Notes: generated by a model not told the origin, from the sequence alone. A stretch of 64,000 nt of DNA from Pirellula staleyi DSM 6068 (GCF_000025185.1 NC_013720.1:1116001-1180000); one strand, 5' to 3'; shown: positions 16,773 to 26,245, numbered from the stretch's first letter. Translations and numbers: made by a program.

Positions 16773-18776
16773 TTACTTCGTTTCTGCTTTCTTCGGTACT
16801 GCGCCCGGGGCGCTAGGGTCGCCGCTAGCCGCCATCGATTGCCAGGCGAGAAGCGCCGTGGCTAACCGTGGCGAGACGGTCGGGTTCTCTTGCATCTGAC
16901 CAGCGGCTGATTGAATCGCCCCCTCGGCCAGCTTCAAATACTCGTTTTTCCCAGTGATTTTTACGAGTTTCACGAGATTCACTGCCGCCACACTGTTGCC
17001 GGCTGGCATCGCGCTATCGACCGTTTCTTTCACCCGCGCGAGAAGCGATTCGTGATCTTTGCTCGTGAAATAAAAGCCGCCGCGCGGCACATCGTGGAAC
17101 AACTCGACCTGCTGATCGGTCAGCTTGATTGCCTCGTCGAGCCAGCGCTGCTCGCCCGTCGCCTCATGAAGTGCCAGGAGCCCCTCGACCAGCATGGAGT
17201 AGTCACTGAGGTAAGCGTTCAGCTTGGCTTTCTCGCCACTGTAAGTCCGAAAGAGTCGACCTTCAGGAGCGGTCATCTTCGAAAGGACCAATGTCGCTGC
17301 TGTAGCTGCAGCTTCGGTGTAGCGCGGCTCTTTCAGCAGCTTGCCTGCGGTCGCCAGGCCTGTGATCGCAAGTCCATTTTCACCTGCGAGGATTTTGGTA
17401 TCGGTGAGTGGTCGCTTGCGAGCATTGCGTGCGGCGAGCAGTTTGGCATGGATTGGCCGCAAGTCATTCACAAGCTTTTCCACGGTGATTTCGCGTGTTT
17501 TTGCAATATCGACAAGGGTATCGCGGAGCTGAATCACATAGAACGTTTCTTCGAAGTTTGGAGCGCGCGACAAACCATACACGGCGCTATAAAGTTCAAA
17601 CTCCTCTTTGGTGAGTAATTTTTCGACCTCTGCTTTGTCCCAGCGATAGAACTTTCCTTCGACCCCTTCGGTCTCGGCATCGAGCGCCGCATAGAAGCCG
17701 CCGCTAGTGTCGCGCATCTCGCGGAGCATGAACTCGGCAGTTTCTCGGGCGATGCGCTGATAGTTTTCATCGCCAGTCAGCGCATACGCTTCGCTGTAGA
17801 CCGTCAGCAGTTGGCCGTTGTCGTAGAGCATCTTTTCGAAGTGAGGAATGCGCCACATCCGATCAACACTGTAGCGATGAAAGCCTCCTCCCACGTGATC
17901 GTAGATTCCACCCATCGCCATCCGGTCGAGCGTATGAACCAGCATCGCGCGACTTTCAGAAGCGGGCGTTTTCTTCACGATTTCGAGCAAAAACTGCAGA
18001 TTCGAGGGCTCGGGAAACTTGGGGCGTTGCCACTCGATCTCGTCGAAGCCAAAGCCTCCATAGCGCTCGTCGAACTGCGCAGCGAGCCCTTTCTCGACAC
18101 TGGTTGTGAGCTTCGTATCGAGCACAACAGCAAGGAGCAACTTGGGGCCTTCGAGCTGATCCTTGATGAACCGCGCGAGTGTCGTTGCATCGTCGCCGAG
18201 CTTCACCGGCTCCTTCTTCCACATCTCACTCACTTTGGATGAGAGGGTGAGAAAGCCAGTCATTCCTTCGCGATCGCCATCGCGCGCGGGGAAGTAGGTG
18301 CCACCAAAAAAGGGATTCCCTTCGGGGGTGAGGAACACGGTCATCGGCCACCCCCCACCGCGTCGACCAGTCGTCAGTTGCAAGTAGGTTTGTACGGCGG
18401 TCATGTAAATGGTGTCGATATCGGGACGTTCTTCGCGATCGACTTTGATGCAGATGAAGTTCTCGTTGAGTAGCTTCGCGATCTCGGGATCGAGGAACGA
18501 CTCGCGCTCCATCACATGGCACCAATGACAGCTGGAATAGCCGACCGAAAGGAAGATCGGCTTATTCTCTTTCTTGGCGCGCTCGAGCGCTTCGTTGCCC
18601 CAGGGATACCAGTCGACCGGGTTGTGGGCGTGCAGCAGCAAATAGGGACTGGTCTCTTGGGCTAGTCGATTCGTCTTGGTCGGCTGTTTTGGCGCAGGCT
18701 CTTCGGCCATCGCCCCTGCGAGCACGACGAGCCCCAGCAGGCAAAAAACGAGCAAATGGATTCGACTAGATGGCAT
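16773..18776 (-). CDS. Secreted DUF255 thioredoxin-fold protein (YyaL/SSP411 family)
   Basis: I prefer the ATG at 18776. It yields 667 residues with a signal peptide (hydrophobic 7-22, AGAMA before cleavage). The N-terminal region reads [18 protein letters not shown], followed by a thioredoxin-like fold with CHWC at 83-86, the DUF255 hallmark. The rest is an (alpha/alpha)6-like domain (for example [17 protein letters not shown] and [13 protein letters not shown]) resembling cellobiose epimerase or mannosidase folds. The family is conserved from bacteria to humans, but its substrate is undefined. An exported form with a CxxC centre suggests a redox or folding function outside the cytoplasm. 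This is inferred. Confidence 0.88.
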   Translation of the reverse strand: MPSSRIHLLVFCLLGLVVLAGAMAEEPAPKQPTKTNRLAQETSPYLLLHAHNPVDWYPWGNEALERAKKENKPIFLSVGYSSCHWCHVMERESFLDPEIAKLLNENFICIKVDREERPDIDTIYMTAVQTYLQLTTGRRGGGWPMTVFLTPEGNPFFGGTYFPARDGDREGMTGFLTLSSKVSEMWKKEPVKLGDDATTLARFIKDQLEGPKLLLAVVLDTKLTTSVEKGLAAQFDERYGGFGFDEIEWQRPKFPEPSNLQFLLEIVKKTPASESRAMLVHTLDRMAMGGIYDHVGGGFHRYSVDRMWRIPHFEKMLYDNGQLLTVYSEAYALTGDENYQRIARETAEFMLREMRDTSGGFYAALDAETEGVEGKFYRWDKAEVEKLLTKEEFELYSAVYGLSRAPNFEETFYVIQLRDTLVDIAKTREITVEKLVNDLRPIHAKLLAARNARKRPLTDTKILAGENGLAITGLATAGKLLKEPRYTEAAATAATLVLSKMTAPEGRLFRTYSGEKAKLNAYLSDYSMLVEGLLALHEATGEQRWLDEAIKLTDQQVELFHDVPRGGFYFTSKDHESLLARVKETVDSAMPAGNSVAAVNLVKLVKITGKNEYLKLAEGAIQSAAGQMQENPTVSPRLATALLAWQSMAASGDPSAPGAVPKKAETK

Positions 18777-18884
18777 CGGAGTTCTCGCCAAGCGCGCAGA
18801 GAATGGGTGACTGGCCCCATTGTAGCAAGCAGATGCCAAGGGCGTCGCGGCACGCGCCGATCGGACCGACGATGAAGCCGCAGC

Positions 18885-19691
18885 CTACGAAGAACGCATC
18901 ATTTTCGAGAGAATCCAGTCGCCGAGGGCTGGAAACAGAGCGCTGATAGCGAAGAGAAGTCGTGCACGTCCGGGAATAACCAGCTCGAGCTTGCGTCGCT
19001 CGCAGGCCACCACAATGCGGCGGGCCAGATCGTCGGGATCGAGCCCCTTGAGCTTTACCCCTCCGCCCGGCGATTTCGCACTTTCAGGAAGGTCGGCTGC
19101 TTGCTGGGCATAGCGGACACCAGCATCGTCGCGACGTATCGGGCCAGGACAGACCAGCAAGACATTCAGTTCGTCGTGAGGAACTTCCAGCCGCAGCTGC
19201 TGCGCGTAGGCAGCGAGAGGAAATTTCGAAGCCGGATAGGCTCCAAGAAAACGGGTAGCCGACTTCGAAGCGAGGGAACCTATCAAAACTAAATGACCCC
19301 GGCGACGACGCAGCGAGGGAGCAAGTGCTCGCGTGCAGCGAACGACCGAGAGAAAATTCAGCTCGAGGAGTTGCTGCATCTGCTCGGGCGAGGTGTCGAG
19401 CACCTTTCCACGATCGCTTTTACCAGCGACACAGGCCACCACATCGACATCCCCCAGTTCTTGGTGGATGGTGGCTGTCATCCGCTCGACATCATCGTCG
19501 CGTGTGACATCGGCGGCGATGGTGAGGATATCGCCACCAATTGTCTCGGCGGCGATGCGTAGGCGATTCTCATCGCGGGCCACCAGAATCAGTTTAGCAC
19601 CTTGCGCAGCAAACTTGCGGGCAATGGCAAGTCCCAGACCAGCCGATCCACCGATCACAACGACACGTTTGCCCGACCACGACTGACTCAA
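18885..19691 (-). CDS. SDR-family oxidoreductase
   Basis: The 268-residue protein has a nucleotide-binding GGSAGLGLAIA motif near residues 14-24 and VACVAGKS in place of the usual NNAG. It has the catalytic Ser in LIGSLASK and Tyr/Lys in YPASK near 173. A C-terminal hydrophobic stretch (ARLLFAISALFPALGDWIL) resembles the membrane-associated tail of 3-ketodihydrosphingosine-reductase-like or DHRS-type SDRs. The substrate may therefore be a lipid, but this is inference only. It is the first gene of the minus-strand group running to 15741, with 108 bases between it and the DUF255 gene. Confidence 0.85.
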   Translation of the reverse strand: MSQSWSGKRVVVIGGSAGLGLAIARKFAAQGAKLILVARDENRLRIAAETIGGDILTIAADVTRDDDVERMTATIHQELGDVDVVACVAGKSDRGKVLDTSPEQMQQLLELNFLSVVRCTRALAPSLRRRRGHLVLIGSLASKSATRFLGAYPASKFPLAAYAQQLRLEVPHDELNVLLVCPGPIRRDDAGVRYAQQAADLPESAKSPGGGVKLKGLDPDDLARRIVVACERRKLELVIPGRARLLFAISALFPALGDWILSKMMRSS

Positions 19692-19840
19692 GCGGATAGC
19701 CTCTACGATGATGGGCCAGCAGGTACCGGCGTGTGACAGCGGGTGATAGCGCGGTGAAAATCTCGAGCACGAGCAGATATCGTACTAACGCGATGCGAGG
19801 GATGGCGAGTGGTGGAGCGCGATGTATTTTTGGTCGGCGC

Positions 19841-19880
19841 AAAAAAAAGGCCCCCGGACACCACTACATCCCAGGGGGGC
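19841..19880 (-). terminator. Rho-independent terminator (minus strand)
   Basis: On the minus strand GCCCCC pairs with GGGGGC (19850-19880), with an additional inner GGGA/TCC pairing, and eight U residues follow (A-run at 19841-19848). It lies about 69 bases after the stop of the candidate small gene at 19949 and well before the SDR gene. It therefore marks the end of a transcript coming from the right. Confidence 0.75.
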
Positions 19881-19948
19881 AAAGGATGAAGCAGCTCTTC
19901 CGGGAGCGATTGGTCGGTTAGCGGAGGAGCGCGTCCTTGCACATTCCG

Positions 19949-20116
19949 CTAAACGTATTGATCGAAGTTGACAAGTCGTCGTGCCACATCCATGTCGCAC
20001 AGCAGACTTGAGATCCGCAGACCGTTGCACGCAAGCGTGAACGTTCCTGATGCAGATCGGCCTCGACCAACGAATTGTATTGTGCTTGCGAGTGGCTCTC
20101 TTTCGAGGAGCGTCAC
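19949..20116 (-). CDS. Candidate small protein, 55 residues
   Basis: This open frame runs from a GTG at 20116 to TAG at 19949. It is short, and I found it by translating the minus strand of the gap between the second SDR gene and the diguanylate cyclase gene. The product has phrases such as STIQFVGRGRSASGTF and DMDVARRLVNFDQYV, mixed hydrophobic and charged residues and two cysteines. It is not recognised. Support comes from a strong minus-strand terminator 69 bases downstream, which needs a transcript, and a protein-like composition. Against it are the lack of a Shine-Dalgarno site and no known homologue. The alternative is a non-coding RNA ending at the same terminator. Confidence 0.4.
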   Translation of the reverse strand: MTLLEREPLASTIQFVGRGRSASGTFTLACNGLRISSLLCDMDVARRLVNFDQYV

Positions 20117-20326
20117 TTGCGAGGTGTGGTTGATAGCCGAAAGTTGCGACTCGCCGCAACATCAATTTTTCGTCGCCGGAAAAGTTTTCAGCGAGAAATT
20201 TTGGAGCCATCCACCTGCGTCACCGAAGCGACGGGCCGGAAGATAGGTGAAACGGCCGACGAGGGTCAATATCGATTTTTCGAAGAACTCGAAAGAAGTG
20301 AGAAATCGCTTTATTCCTCGGGAAAT

Positions 20327-21829
20327 CTAACGATTCGAGGGGACCATACGAACGATCGGTGCCCCAGTGCTATCATGGGCGATCACGCAGTTGCGACCCT
20401 GCGCAATCGCTGCTTGCAGAGCGCGACGGGCACGCTCGAGAATCAGCCGCATGTCGTCCCCATTGCTCACCTCGACCGCACCCACGGTGATGGTGAACCA
20501 GGCGGCTCCAGCACGACGTGGCAAACGACATTTTTGTACGGCTGCTCGAAGGCGTTCGCTCACCGAGTGAGCATCGATGATCTTGGCACCTGGCAGCAAC
20601 AGCGCGAAGGTATCTTCGCCCAGACGTGTCACGTGATCCATGTCGCGCATTGTCGCTTGCATGATCTGCGACGTCACTCGCAAAACGGTGGCCGCAGCTG
20701 TGGGACCATGTTCGGTCGCCACGCGCATCAAACCATCGACTTGCACCATCATGAGCGAAAGTGGCGCGCCGCCACGTCGCCACTGAGCCAGCCGACGAAT
20801 CAGATCGTCAAAGAACACAGGACGCGACGAAACGTTCGCAATCGGATCTCGTGTGAAAAGCTCATTGGTGTCGGCTTCAAAGAGCCATTCATCTCCCACC
20901 TTCGCAACCGACATTTCGGCAGCAGCCGTTTGTGCGGCGACCGCTGCGGGATCGTTGATGGTGAGTCGAACAGTCCGCTCGGCGTTGGTCATGTGGCCGC
21001 AGTTGCGACCCGCCTTCTTCGACGCGTAGAGTGCTTCGTCGGCGCGACGAATCCATTCTTGTTCGTTATCGGTCGGCAGCAATTCCGACAGGCCAGCCGA
21101 CGCGGTGACGCTGAGCGACTTGCCTTGAAAACGAAAGTTGGCCGTGGCCACCGCCTGACGCGCTTTTTCAGCAGAGATTTGGCACGCTGCGAACGACACA
21201 CCCGGAAACACAATGGCAAATTCTTCACCACCGTAGCGGGCCACAAGTTCAGCCGAGCTGAATGCGTTGCGAAGTACACGGGCAACCCCGCGGAGCACTT
21301 CATCGCCCGCTTGATGACCGTGGGTGTCGTTGAATTTCTTGAAGTGGTCGACGTCGAGAATCATCAGCGTCGAGACGGTTTTATTGTGATCTCGTTCGCT
21401 AAGGCAGCGGCGGAGTTCGTCGTCGAAGGCGCGACGATTGGCCACTTGCGTTAAAGCATCGGTGCGGGCTTCGACCGCATGCGATTCAATTTGTCGCGCT
21501 TGAGCCTGCAGTCGTTCTTCCGCCGATACGAGCTGCTTTTGCATCCGCTCGTTGGCGTCAATCAGCCGCTGAACGGTGGTGAGGACATCACTATCTTGCT
21601 CGCCGCCACTCAGTTCGGCGTTGATCTCTTGAACATAGGTAGCGTGCTCATCGACATCGGCAGCGACCCGCGCGGTGAGATCTTGCAAGCGAGCGATCGT
21701 CTCTCGCGCTAGATGTTGTTCAGCTTCGATATCGCCGACAGGCCTTCGTCGTCGCACCAATGCGAGCACCACCGCGACAGCGCCAAGCGCTGCGAGGAGA
21801 GTGATGACGAAGCTCAACCAGGTCGACAT
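20327..21829 (-). CDS. Membrane-anchored diguanylate cyclase with tandem GGDEF domains
   Basis: The 500-residue protein begins with a membrane helix (5-25) and a coiled-coil segment (35-120) likely to drive dimerisation. The first GGDEF domain (about 120-290) keeps the DVDHFKKFND metal-binding loop and an intact RYGGEEF (GGEEF at 200-204), so it should make cyclic di-GMP from GTP. The usual RxxD product-inhibition site five residues before is absent (SAEL there). The second domain (about 340-490) has RLGEDTF in place of the active motif near residue 403, so it is probably a non-catalytic regulatory GGDEF. No signal-input domain other than the membrane helix and coiled coil is visible. Confidence 0.92.
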   Translation of the reverse strand: MSTWLSFVITLLAALGAVAVVLALVRRRRPVGDIEAEQHLARETIARLQDLTARVAADVDEHATYVQEINAELSGGEQDSDVLTTVQRLIDANERMQKQLVSAEERLQAQARQIESHAVEARTDALTQVANRRAFDDELRRCLSERDHNKTVSTLMILDVDHFKKFNDTHGHQAGDEVLRGVARVLRNAFSSAELVARYGGEEFAIVFPGVSFAACQISAEKARQAVATANFRFQGKSLSVTASAGLSELLPTDNEQEWIRRADEALYASKKAGRNCGHMTNAERTVRLTINDPAAVAAQTAAAEMSVAKVGDEWLFEADTNELFTRDPIANVSSRPVFFDDLIRRLAQWRRGGAPLSLMMVQVDGLMRVATEHGPTAAATVLRVTSQIMQATMRDMDHVTRLGEDTFALLLPGAKIIDAHSVSERLRAAVQKCRLPRRAGAAWFTITVGAVEVSNGDDMRLILERARRALQAAIAQGRNCVIAHDSTGAPIVRMVPSNR

Positions 21830-22003
21830 TCCGCTAATCCATCGGGCAGGAAAGATAGCTGGGCATCAGAGCCCAAAATCTACGGGCGTATAACGGAGAG
21901 CCTAGGGCTCCCGGAAAGCACGCATGAATCGGTGCTCCCTGTGAACAAATACGTCGCAGGTAGTTGATGTCAAACGGTAAGCCGCAAAACATCGCGTGTG
22001 CCA

Positions 22004-22249
22004 CTACGAGCAGCTAACTGTGACCCTACTACAAGCTCGCATGCCGAGCTGCGAGCGCCCAGCGCGCGATTTCAACCCACCGGGTTCCAGTGCAATCACA
22101 GCCCGGGATTTTGGCTCTCGCATGATCGCCTCGTAGGTAGAAATATAGGCATCCGCTTCGCCCAGAGTACATCGCTCAAGTACCACATCACCCGCTGGGA
22201 GGATAATGACCTGATACCGACGCTTCTGACAAATTCCTGAAGTCTTCAT
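22004..22249 (-). CDS. Small protein downstream of the phage portal gene
   Basis: The ATG at 22249 (after GAGAAAGAG) gives 81 residues. The middle part, YQVIILPAGDVVLERCTLGE and then ADAYISTYEAI, reads like a compact alpha/beta domain, and the tail is basic. I do not recognise a family. It is the last minus-strand gene after the portal gene (101-base gap) and might belong to the phage-derived transcript or be an independent host gene. A longer start at 22309 is possible but adds residues that look like leader sequence. Confidence 0.6.
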   Translation of the reverse strand: MKTSGICQKRRYQVIILPAGDVVLERCTLGEADAYISTYEAIMREPKSRAVIALEPGGLKSRAGRSQLGMRACSRVTVSCS

Positions 22250-22350
22250 CACGAACTCTTTCTCTTTAACGAACCACTTACTTACGACTTCTACAACACT
22301 TGCAATCATCTTTTACAGAAAAACCAGCACATTTCGCACATTCCCACCCC

Positions 22351-23496
22351 TCAGAACGGCGCTGCTGTCGGGGTGGTTTGTTTTGCTCCCATCCGCTCGT
22401 TGTACGTATCGATCAGCAGACGGGGACGGATTTCATAGGTCGGACGCGCACCGAAATTCAGATGCGCCAGAGGACGCAAAACATCCCGATCGACACAGCG
22501 CAGCAGCTCGGAGAATTCGACTTGCACCGCTGAGAGCGCGACCATGAACGGAATCCAGCGCCCCGAATAGCCGCTGCCAGTCGATGCCGCTTGAATGATC
22601 TCCGGGGGAACTTCGAGCGCCTTCCAGATCTCGAGATCGAGATCTTTTTTCCAGTCGAAGATCTGTGTTGCGCCGCCGGTGTCGCGCGGTGGTGTGTAGT
22701 CGGTCAATCGATTGCCATGCTGATCGCGCACCAGTGGCAACGTGAGCGCGCCACCCGTTTGCCGTGCTTCGATCAGTTGACGCCCCACATCGCGCCAACT
22801 CACTTGTGTTCCGTCGGCCAGTTGCACCGCTTGGTCGGCTGGATACCAAAAAATATCGCCGATGTAGCTGTCTTTCATCATTCGCAAACGAAGGGATCGC
22901 TTTGCGCCCCCTTCCATCCACTTCTCGTACCAGGCGGGATAGGCGCGCGCTAGTAGCGAACATCCATAAGGGTGACCACTCTCGCTGTCGAACGTCACGA
23001 GCAATCCGCGAGGAGCCAGAAGCGTGACTTCTTGATCGCCATCGCGCCACACAAAACCAGCAGGCTCATGACCGCGCATCACAATCCGAATCTCGCGCGC
23101 GGGACGTTCAATCAACTGATCGACCTCGACGAAGCCAGCAAATCGTCCGCCTGTAGCGCGCCGGTAAACCACTTCCGACGCTTGAAATCCGTAGAGTTTC
23201 GCGCGTAGCAGCTGAGGAGCGTACGTTGACCAGAGTCGACTCCACTCGCCTCGCACCCACTCCACAACATCGTCTTGATCTCCCGAAACAGTCACCTCGG
23301 CACCCATCAGCAAACCATTCCGAGCACCAAGTCCAATGCGCACTTGTGCGTCGAATCGCATGGCGTCGGCTGTAGCAAGTGTGAAAGTCGGAAGCTCGGC
23401 GAGCGACGGAGTAATTGGGTCGATCCCTGTGAGTTGCGAAGGCTGACGCGAGCGTGGTGGAAAGAACGAATCTCGAAGTTTTTGTAGCAGGCCCAT
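22351..23496 (-). CDS. Phage portal protein (DUF935, Mu gp29-like)
   Basis: The 381-residue product matches the DUF935 portal family. An early variable region is followed by LYGFQASEVVYRR, then SLLARAYPAWYEKWMEGG, and then the telling DLDLEIWKALEVPPEIIQAA segment with SGYSGRWIP. Portals form the dodecameric DNA gate at one capsid vertex. Mu gp29 has about 510 residues, so this version is short but keeps the core. The frame is intact and its base composition matches the host. It lies downstream of the capsid genes, whereas in canonical head modules portal precedes capsid. No terminase gene lies next to it. Confidence 0.82.
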   Translation of the reverse strand: MGLLQKLRDSFFPPRSRQPSQLTGIDPITPSLAELPTFTLATADAMRFDAQVRIGLGARNGLLMGAEVTVSGDQDDVVEWVRGEWSRLWSTYAPQLLRAKLYGFQASEVVYRRATGGRFAGFVEVDQLIERPAREIRIVMRGHEPAGFVWRDGDQEVTLLAPRGLLVTFDSESGHPYGCSLLARAYPAWYEKWMEGGAKRSLRLRMMKDSYIGDIFWYPADQAVQLADGTQVSWRDVGRQLIEARQTGGALTLPLVRDQHGNRLTDYTPPRDTGGATQIFDWKKDLDLEIWKALEVPPEIIQAASTGSGYSGRWIPFMVALSAVQVEFSELLRCVDRDVLRPLAHLNFGARPTYEIRPRLLIDTYNERMGAKQTTPTAAPF

Positions 23497-23544
23497 CGAA
23501 TGAATTCCTTGAATGTGCTTGTTGAAAAAGGATGGAAGTGTCTG

Positions 23545-24039
23545 TTACGAATCGCTCCGACGTCGATGGAGCGAAGCCGCCGGATTGCTTCCAGTGCTGG
23601 TCGAAAGATCGGGTTTCACTCGGCGCTGACTCGCCAGGTCGATCCGAAAGTTGGTGACCGTCGGCATGGTTTCCGCAGGAGGCAAGGCATCGGGCAGACG
23701 CAGCCGACCTGCTGCAATCTCGAGTAAATCGCGCAGATAGCTGTCGTGCTGTTCTGCCAGCGGTGCAGGTGGTTCGTCCGATTTGCGAATCGAAAGCAGA
23801 TAGGCGGCAATCGCTGCATTGCAGTCGCGACACCAGGCGTTGCCTGCCAACGAGGCAACGACAAAACGTTGTTCGAGGTAGGCATTCATGCGACCAGCAG
23901 CTCGTTCAATCGCGCGGCTGATGATGGCCTCTTCCACACTCGAGATCGTGCCACTCGAATCGTCATCGACAGTTCCAATCAACTCACTGGGGGACCAGAT
24001 GGCATCAATGTCAGCCTTAGTACAGTACGTGGTCGTCAT
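23545..24039 (-). CDS. Phage head-completion protein, DUF1320 (Mu gp36-like)
   Basis: The 164-residue product begins TTTYCTKADIDAIWSP, the N-terminal pattern of DUF1320/gp36. It continues with the helical AIERAAGRMNAYLEQRF, a DCNAAIAAYLLS helix and RDLLEIAAGRLRLPD. Family members are small helical proteins that act at the connector or head-tail joining stage. The tail after about residue 135 is basic and Ser/Asn-rich. It sits between the major capsid and portal genes, with a palindromic repeat (24061-24084) just upstream of its start. Confidence 0.78.
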   Translation of the reverse strand: MTTTYCTKADIDAIWSPSELIGTVDDDSSGTISSVEEAIISRAIERAAGRMNAYLEQRFVVASLAGNAWCRDCNAAIAAYLLSIRKSDEPPAPLAEQHDSYLRDLLEIAAGRLRLPDALPPAETMPTVTNFRIDLASQRRVKPDLSTSTGSNPAASLHRRRSDS

Positions 24040-24060
24040 GGCGTCACACTTTCATAGATA

Positions 24061-24084
24061 GGCATATTTCTAGTGAAATACGCA
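24061..24084. repeat. 24-base palindromic element, family C, copy 1
   Basis: TATTTC, TAGT and GAAATA form the core, flanked by TGCG-like ends. It is related to elements at 25424, 28944, 54436 and 55549. This copy is 22 bases upstream of the DUF1320 start. Confidence 0.65.
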
Positions 24085-24211
24085 TGCTTTCTTGCTGTCA
24101 CAGTGGATCACGAGCCAAAAAAAGGCGCACGAAGCGAGTGATCACTTCGCGCGCCGCATGTGCCGCACAAAAAACTGCACAGCACTATTTGTCGATCGAG
24201 TTGAGTCGCGA

Positions 24212-25324
24212 CTAAGGGGTCACGATCTTGCCGTAGGCGATAGCCGCTGGGGTGTAGAGCGCAGGGATGCCGTTGAACACACCGCACAAATCCCAGCCAC
24301 TCGGATCGTGCGTCGCATAGGCATAGGGATAGAAGCCAAACTGTTCTTGCTTGGCACCACCGGGACCTTCCGTCACAATCTCCGACCCTTCGAGATACTG
24401 AGCCCAGCGCGGTGATGGTTCAGGAAGGAACGCGGCATAGTCATCTTCGATCAGCTTGACGAACGATTCTTGCGAGCCGTTCCAAACTTCGAGACCGTAG
24501 TCCACGATGTGAAACGTCACCCAAGGAATCGCCCGCAAAACAGCCGAAAACTCGCCACTTCCGACACGCTGCATCGATTCAAACACAACGTTGGTCGAAC
24601 CACCTTGCGCTTGCACCTTGGTGTTGTTCACCACATGCTGCCAACCAGCGCCGGTGAGCACCACATGCGCGAGTCCCATGCCGGTCAGCTGCACCATCGC
24701 GGTGTTAATCAGCTGCAATTGCTTCGGAATATCGGTGCTGGTCGAGCTCCAGCTAGCGCTCAGGATGTCGCCAGCACCGAGCATGTTCAGTCCCGAACGA
24801 TTACTCGCAGGAACTTGAAAATCGATCTGCACCTGACCACTCGTGAAGCCATGTCGCAGCTGATCGCCATCGGCGGTGTAGGAGTACGAACCGCGCAGCA
24901 TTGCGGCAGTTTGGAACTCCACCAGATTCGCGAAGCGCTGCGCCAGGTAGTACTCTTGCCGTGTGAGATAGCTCTCGCCGCCGAAGTCGAGGTCGTCGGT
25001 CGATTCACCAATCTCGCGGCGGTTGAGCAGGTCTTCATCGAGGAGTGAGATCACTTCTGCAGCGCGGGGAAATGTCGCGGCGACTGTCCCCACTCGCTGA
25101 GGCCGTGTTCGACTTGCCACCTGACCGGGAACACGGCCCGTGGCCACGCTGCGCGTGTGGTTGAAAATGTCGTACGAAAAATGACGCCCCGAGAGACGAC
25201 GAATGTTTCGCCCACCAAGCTTCCATCCAAAAAGCGATTGCAGCGTCGTGCCAGGCAGATCGAGCTGCGAGATGGCCTTGTAGATGGTCTTGGGAGCGAG
25301 GAGCGTAGCTGCTGAGGTACCCAT
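24212..25324 (-). CDS. Phage major capsid protein, lambda gpE-like family
   Basis: The 370-residue product fits phage major capsid protein family E. It has an N-terminal arm (TTLQSLFGW), then FSYDIFNHTRSVATGRVPG, the helix ISLLDEDLLNRREIGES, YLTRQEYYLAQRF, and later VLTGAGWQHVVNNTKVQ and a C-terminal PALYTPAAIAYGKIV. These proteins have the HK97-type fold and build the icosahedral shell. The length is normal and there is no frameshift. The gene lies directly after the decoration-protein gene (about 140-base gap with a palindromic repeat), an order seen in lambda-like heads (D then E). Confidence 0.85.
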   Translation of the reverse strand: MGTSAATLLAPKTIYKAISQLDLPGTTLQSLFGWKLGGRNIRRLSGRHFSYDIFNHTRSVATGRVPGQVASRTRPQRVGTVAATFPRAAEVISLLDEDLLNRREIGESTDDLDFGGESYLTRQEYYLAQRFANLVEFQTAAMLRGSYSYTADGDQLRHGFTSGQVQIDFQVPASNRSGLNMLGAGDILSASWSSTSTDIPKQLQLINTAMVQLTGMGLAHVVLTGAGWQHVVNNTKVQAQGGSTNVVFESMQRVGSGEFSAVLRAIPWVTFHIVDYGLEVWNGSQESFVKLIEDDYAAFLPEPSPRWAQYLEGSEIVTEGPGGAKQEQFGFYPYAYATHDPSGWDLCGVFNGIPALYTPAAIAYGKIVTP

Positions 25325-25423
25325 GAGAACTTCTCCGAACTTTCTAAACTTCTATTGATGACTTTGTTACAACATTTGATTTCATCGGGCGAGTGCGCAA
25401 GCGAAGTCGCACTCGTCGTTAAG

Positions 25424-25447
25424 CGACTATTTCCAGGGAAATACGGC
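25424..25447. repeat. 24-base palindromic element, family C, copy 2
   Basis: TATTTCC-AG-GGAAATA lies 19 bases after the decoration-gene stop, and its core is identical in reverse complement to the copy at 55549-55572. It lies between the decoration and capsid genes. Confidence 0.7.
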
Positions 25448-25465
25448 TGTTCTTTGTTCCAGTGA

Positions 25466-26245
25466 CTAGGCGGCAACGGCAGCGGTCGTTCCACCAAGAT
25501 TGGTGACCAGCCACTTCACGTTCACCGAGTCGACGAAGACACCCTCGACCAGCACCTGACTGCCAATCTTGTTTGCTCCAGCGGTAAACGACACTGTCGA
25601 TGCATTCGAGTACCCTCTGTGGATCATGTTCCCGCTGCCGACGATCGTCAGGTCGTTATCGGTCGTTTGAGCGATGCGATAGGCGAGACCATTGGCCGCC
25701 GCTGGCAGCGTGATGGTGGATGCACCAGACATCAAAAAGAGGAGACCAGTTTGTGCACTCGTGAGCGTTTGATTCCCTGCAGCACGAACGACACCACGTG
25801 GGTGCATGAGAACCCCTGGATGCACCTCGAGATTGTCGAACTGAATCCGACCAGCGAGTTGCTGCTTGGCACGCTCGTCGAGGTTCGGCAACTCAGCGGC
25901 ACGCACCAGCCCTTGCACAATCAGCTGCGTGAACCGCTGCGTAGGCTGACCATCGACTTCCATCGGGAGAGGATTCTCGAGAACACCCACGGCAATCTGA
26001 GCACCATCCACTCCGTTCGGCTGATAAGGAACGGCGAAGCCGGTGCTGCTCGAAATGGCCATCACCAGACCACCACGCAGCGTACTGCTGGGAACATTTC
26101 CTTCATCGACCGTATCGTCATCGACGACAACGCCTCGTGTGGCCACAAGGTCGATCCCTTGTCGAGCCGACCAAGTGATCTGACGTTCATCCGACTCAAT
26201 CTTGGGTTGAAATCCGGGGAGATTTCCATTTTTGAAATGCGACAT
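25466..26245 (-). CDS. Phage head decoration protein (lambda gpD-like) with extra C-terminal domain
   Basis: The ATG at 26245 gives 259 residues. The first part (about 20-115) resembles the lambda head decoration protein: LVATRGVVVDDD, then GGLVMAISSSTGFAVPYQP and AVGVLENPLPMEVDGQPT. Typical gpD proteins have 110-130 residues. Here about 130 additional residues follow (GNQTLTSAQTGLLFLMSG, STITLPAAANGLAYRIAQ), a Thr/Gly/Asn-rich beta-structured domain of the type displayed on virion surfaces. The protein would clamp capsid three-fold positions and expose the second domain outside. An upstream ATG at 26392 lies in non-conserved sequence and I reject it as the start. Confidence 0.75.
   Translation of the reverse strand: MSHFKNGNLPGFQPKIESDERQITWSARQGIDLVATRGVVVDDDTVDEGNVPSSTLRGGLVMAISSSTGFAVPYQPNGVDGAQIAVGVLENPLPMEVDGQPTQRFTQLIVQGLVRAAELPNLDERAKQQLAGRIQFDNLEVHPGVLMHPRGVVRAAGNQTLTSAQTGLLFLMSGASTITLPAAANGLAYRIAQTTDNDLTIVGSGNMIHRGYSNASTVSFTAGANKIGSQVLVEGVFVDSVNVKWLVTNLGGTTAAVAA

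Noticed and set aside
19841-20116. tmRNA, RNase P or SRP RNA before the minus-strand terminator
   Set aside because: None of their conserved motifs (tag peptide ending ALAA, RNase P cores, GGAA tetraloop region) could be found.
20075-21454. 459-codon plus-strand frame opposite the GGDEF gene
   Set aside because: Its translation is a His/Arg/Thr-rich shadow without motif; the opposite strand encodes two recognisable GGDEF domains.
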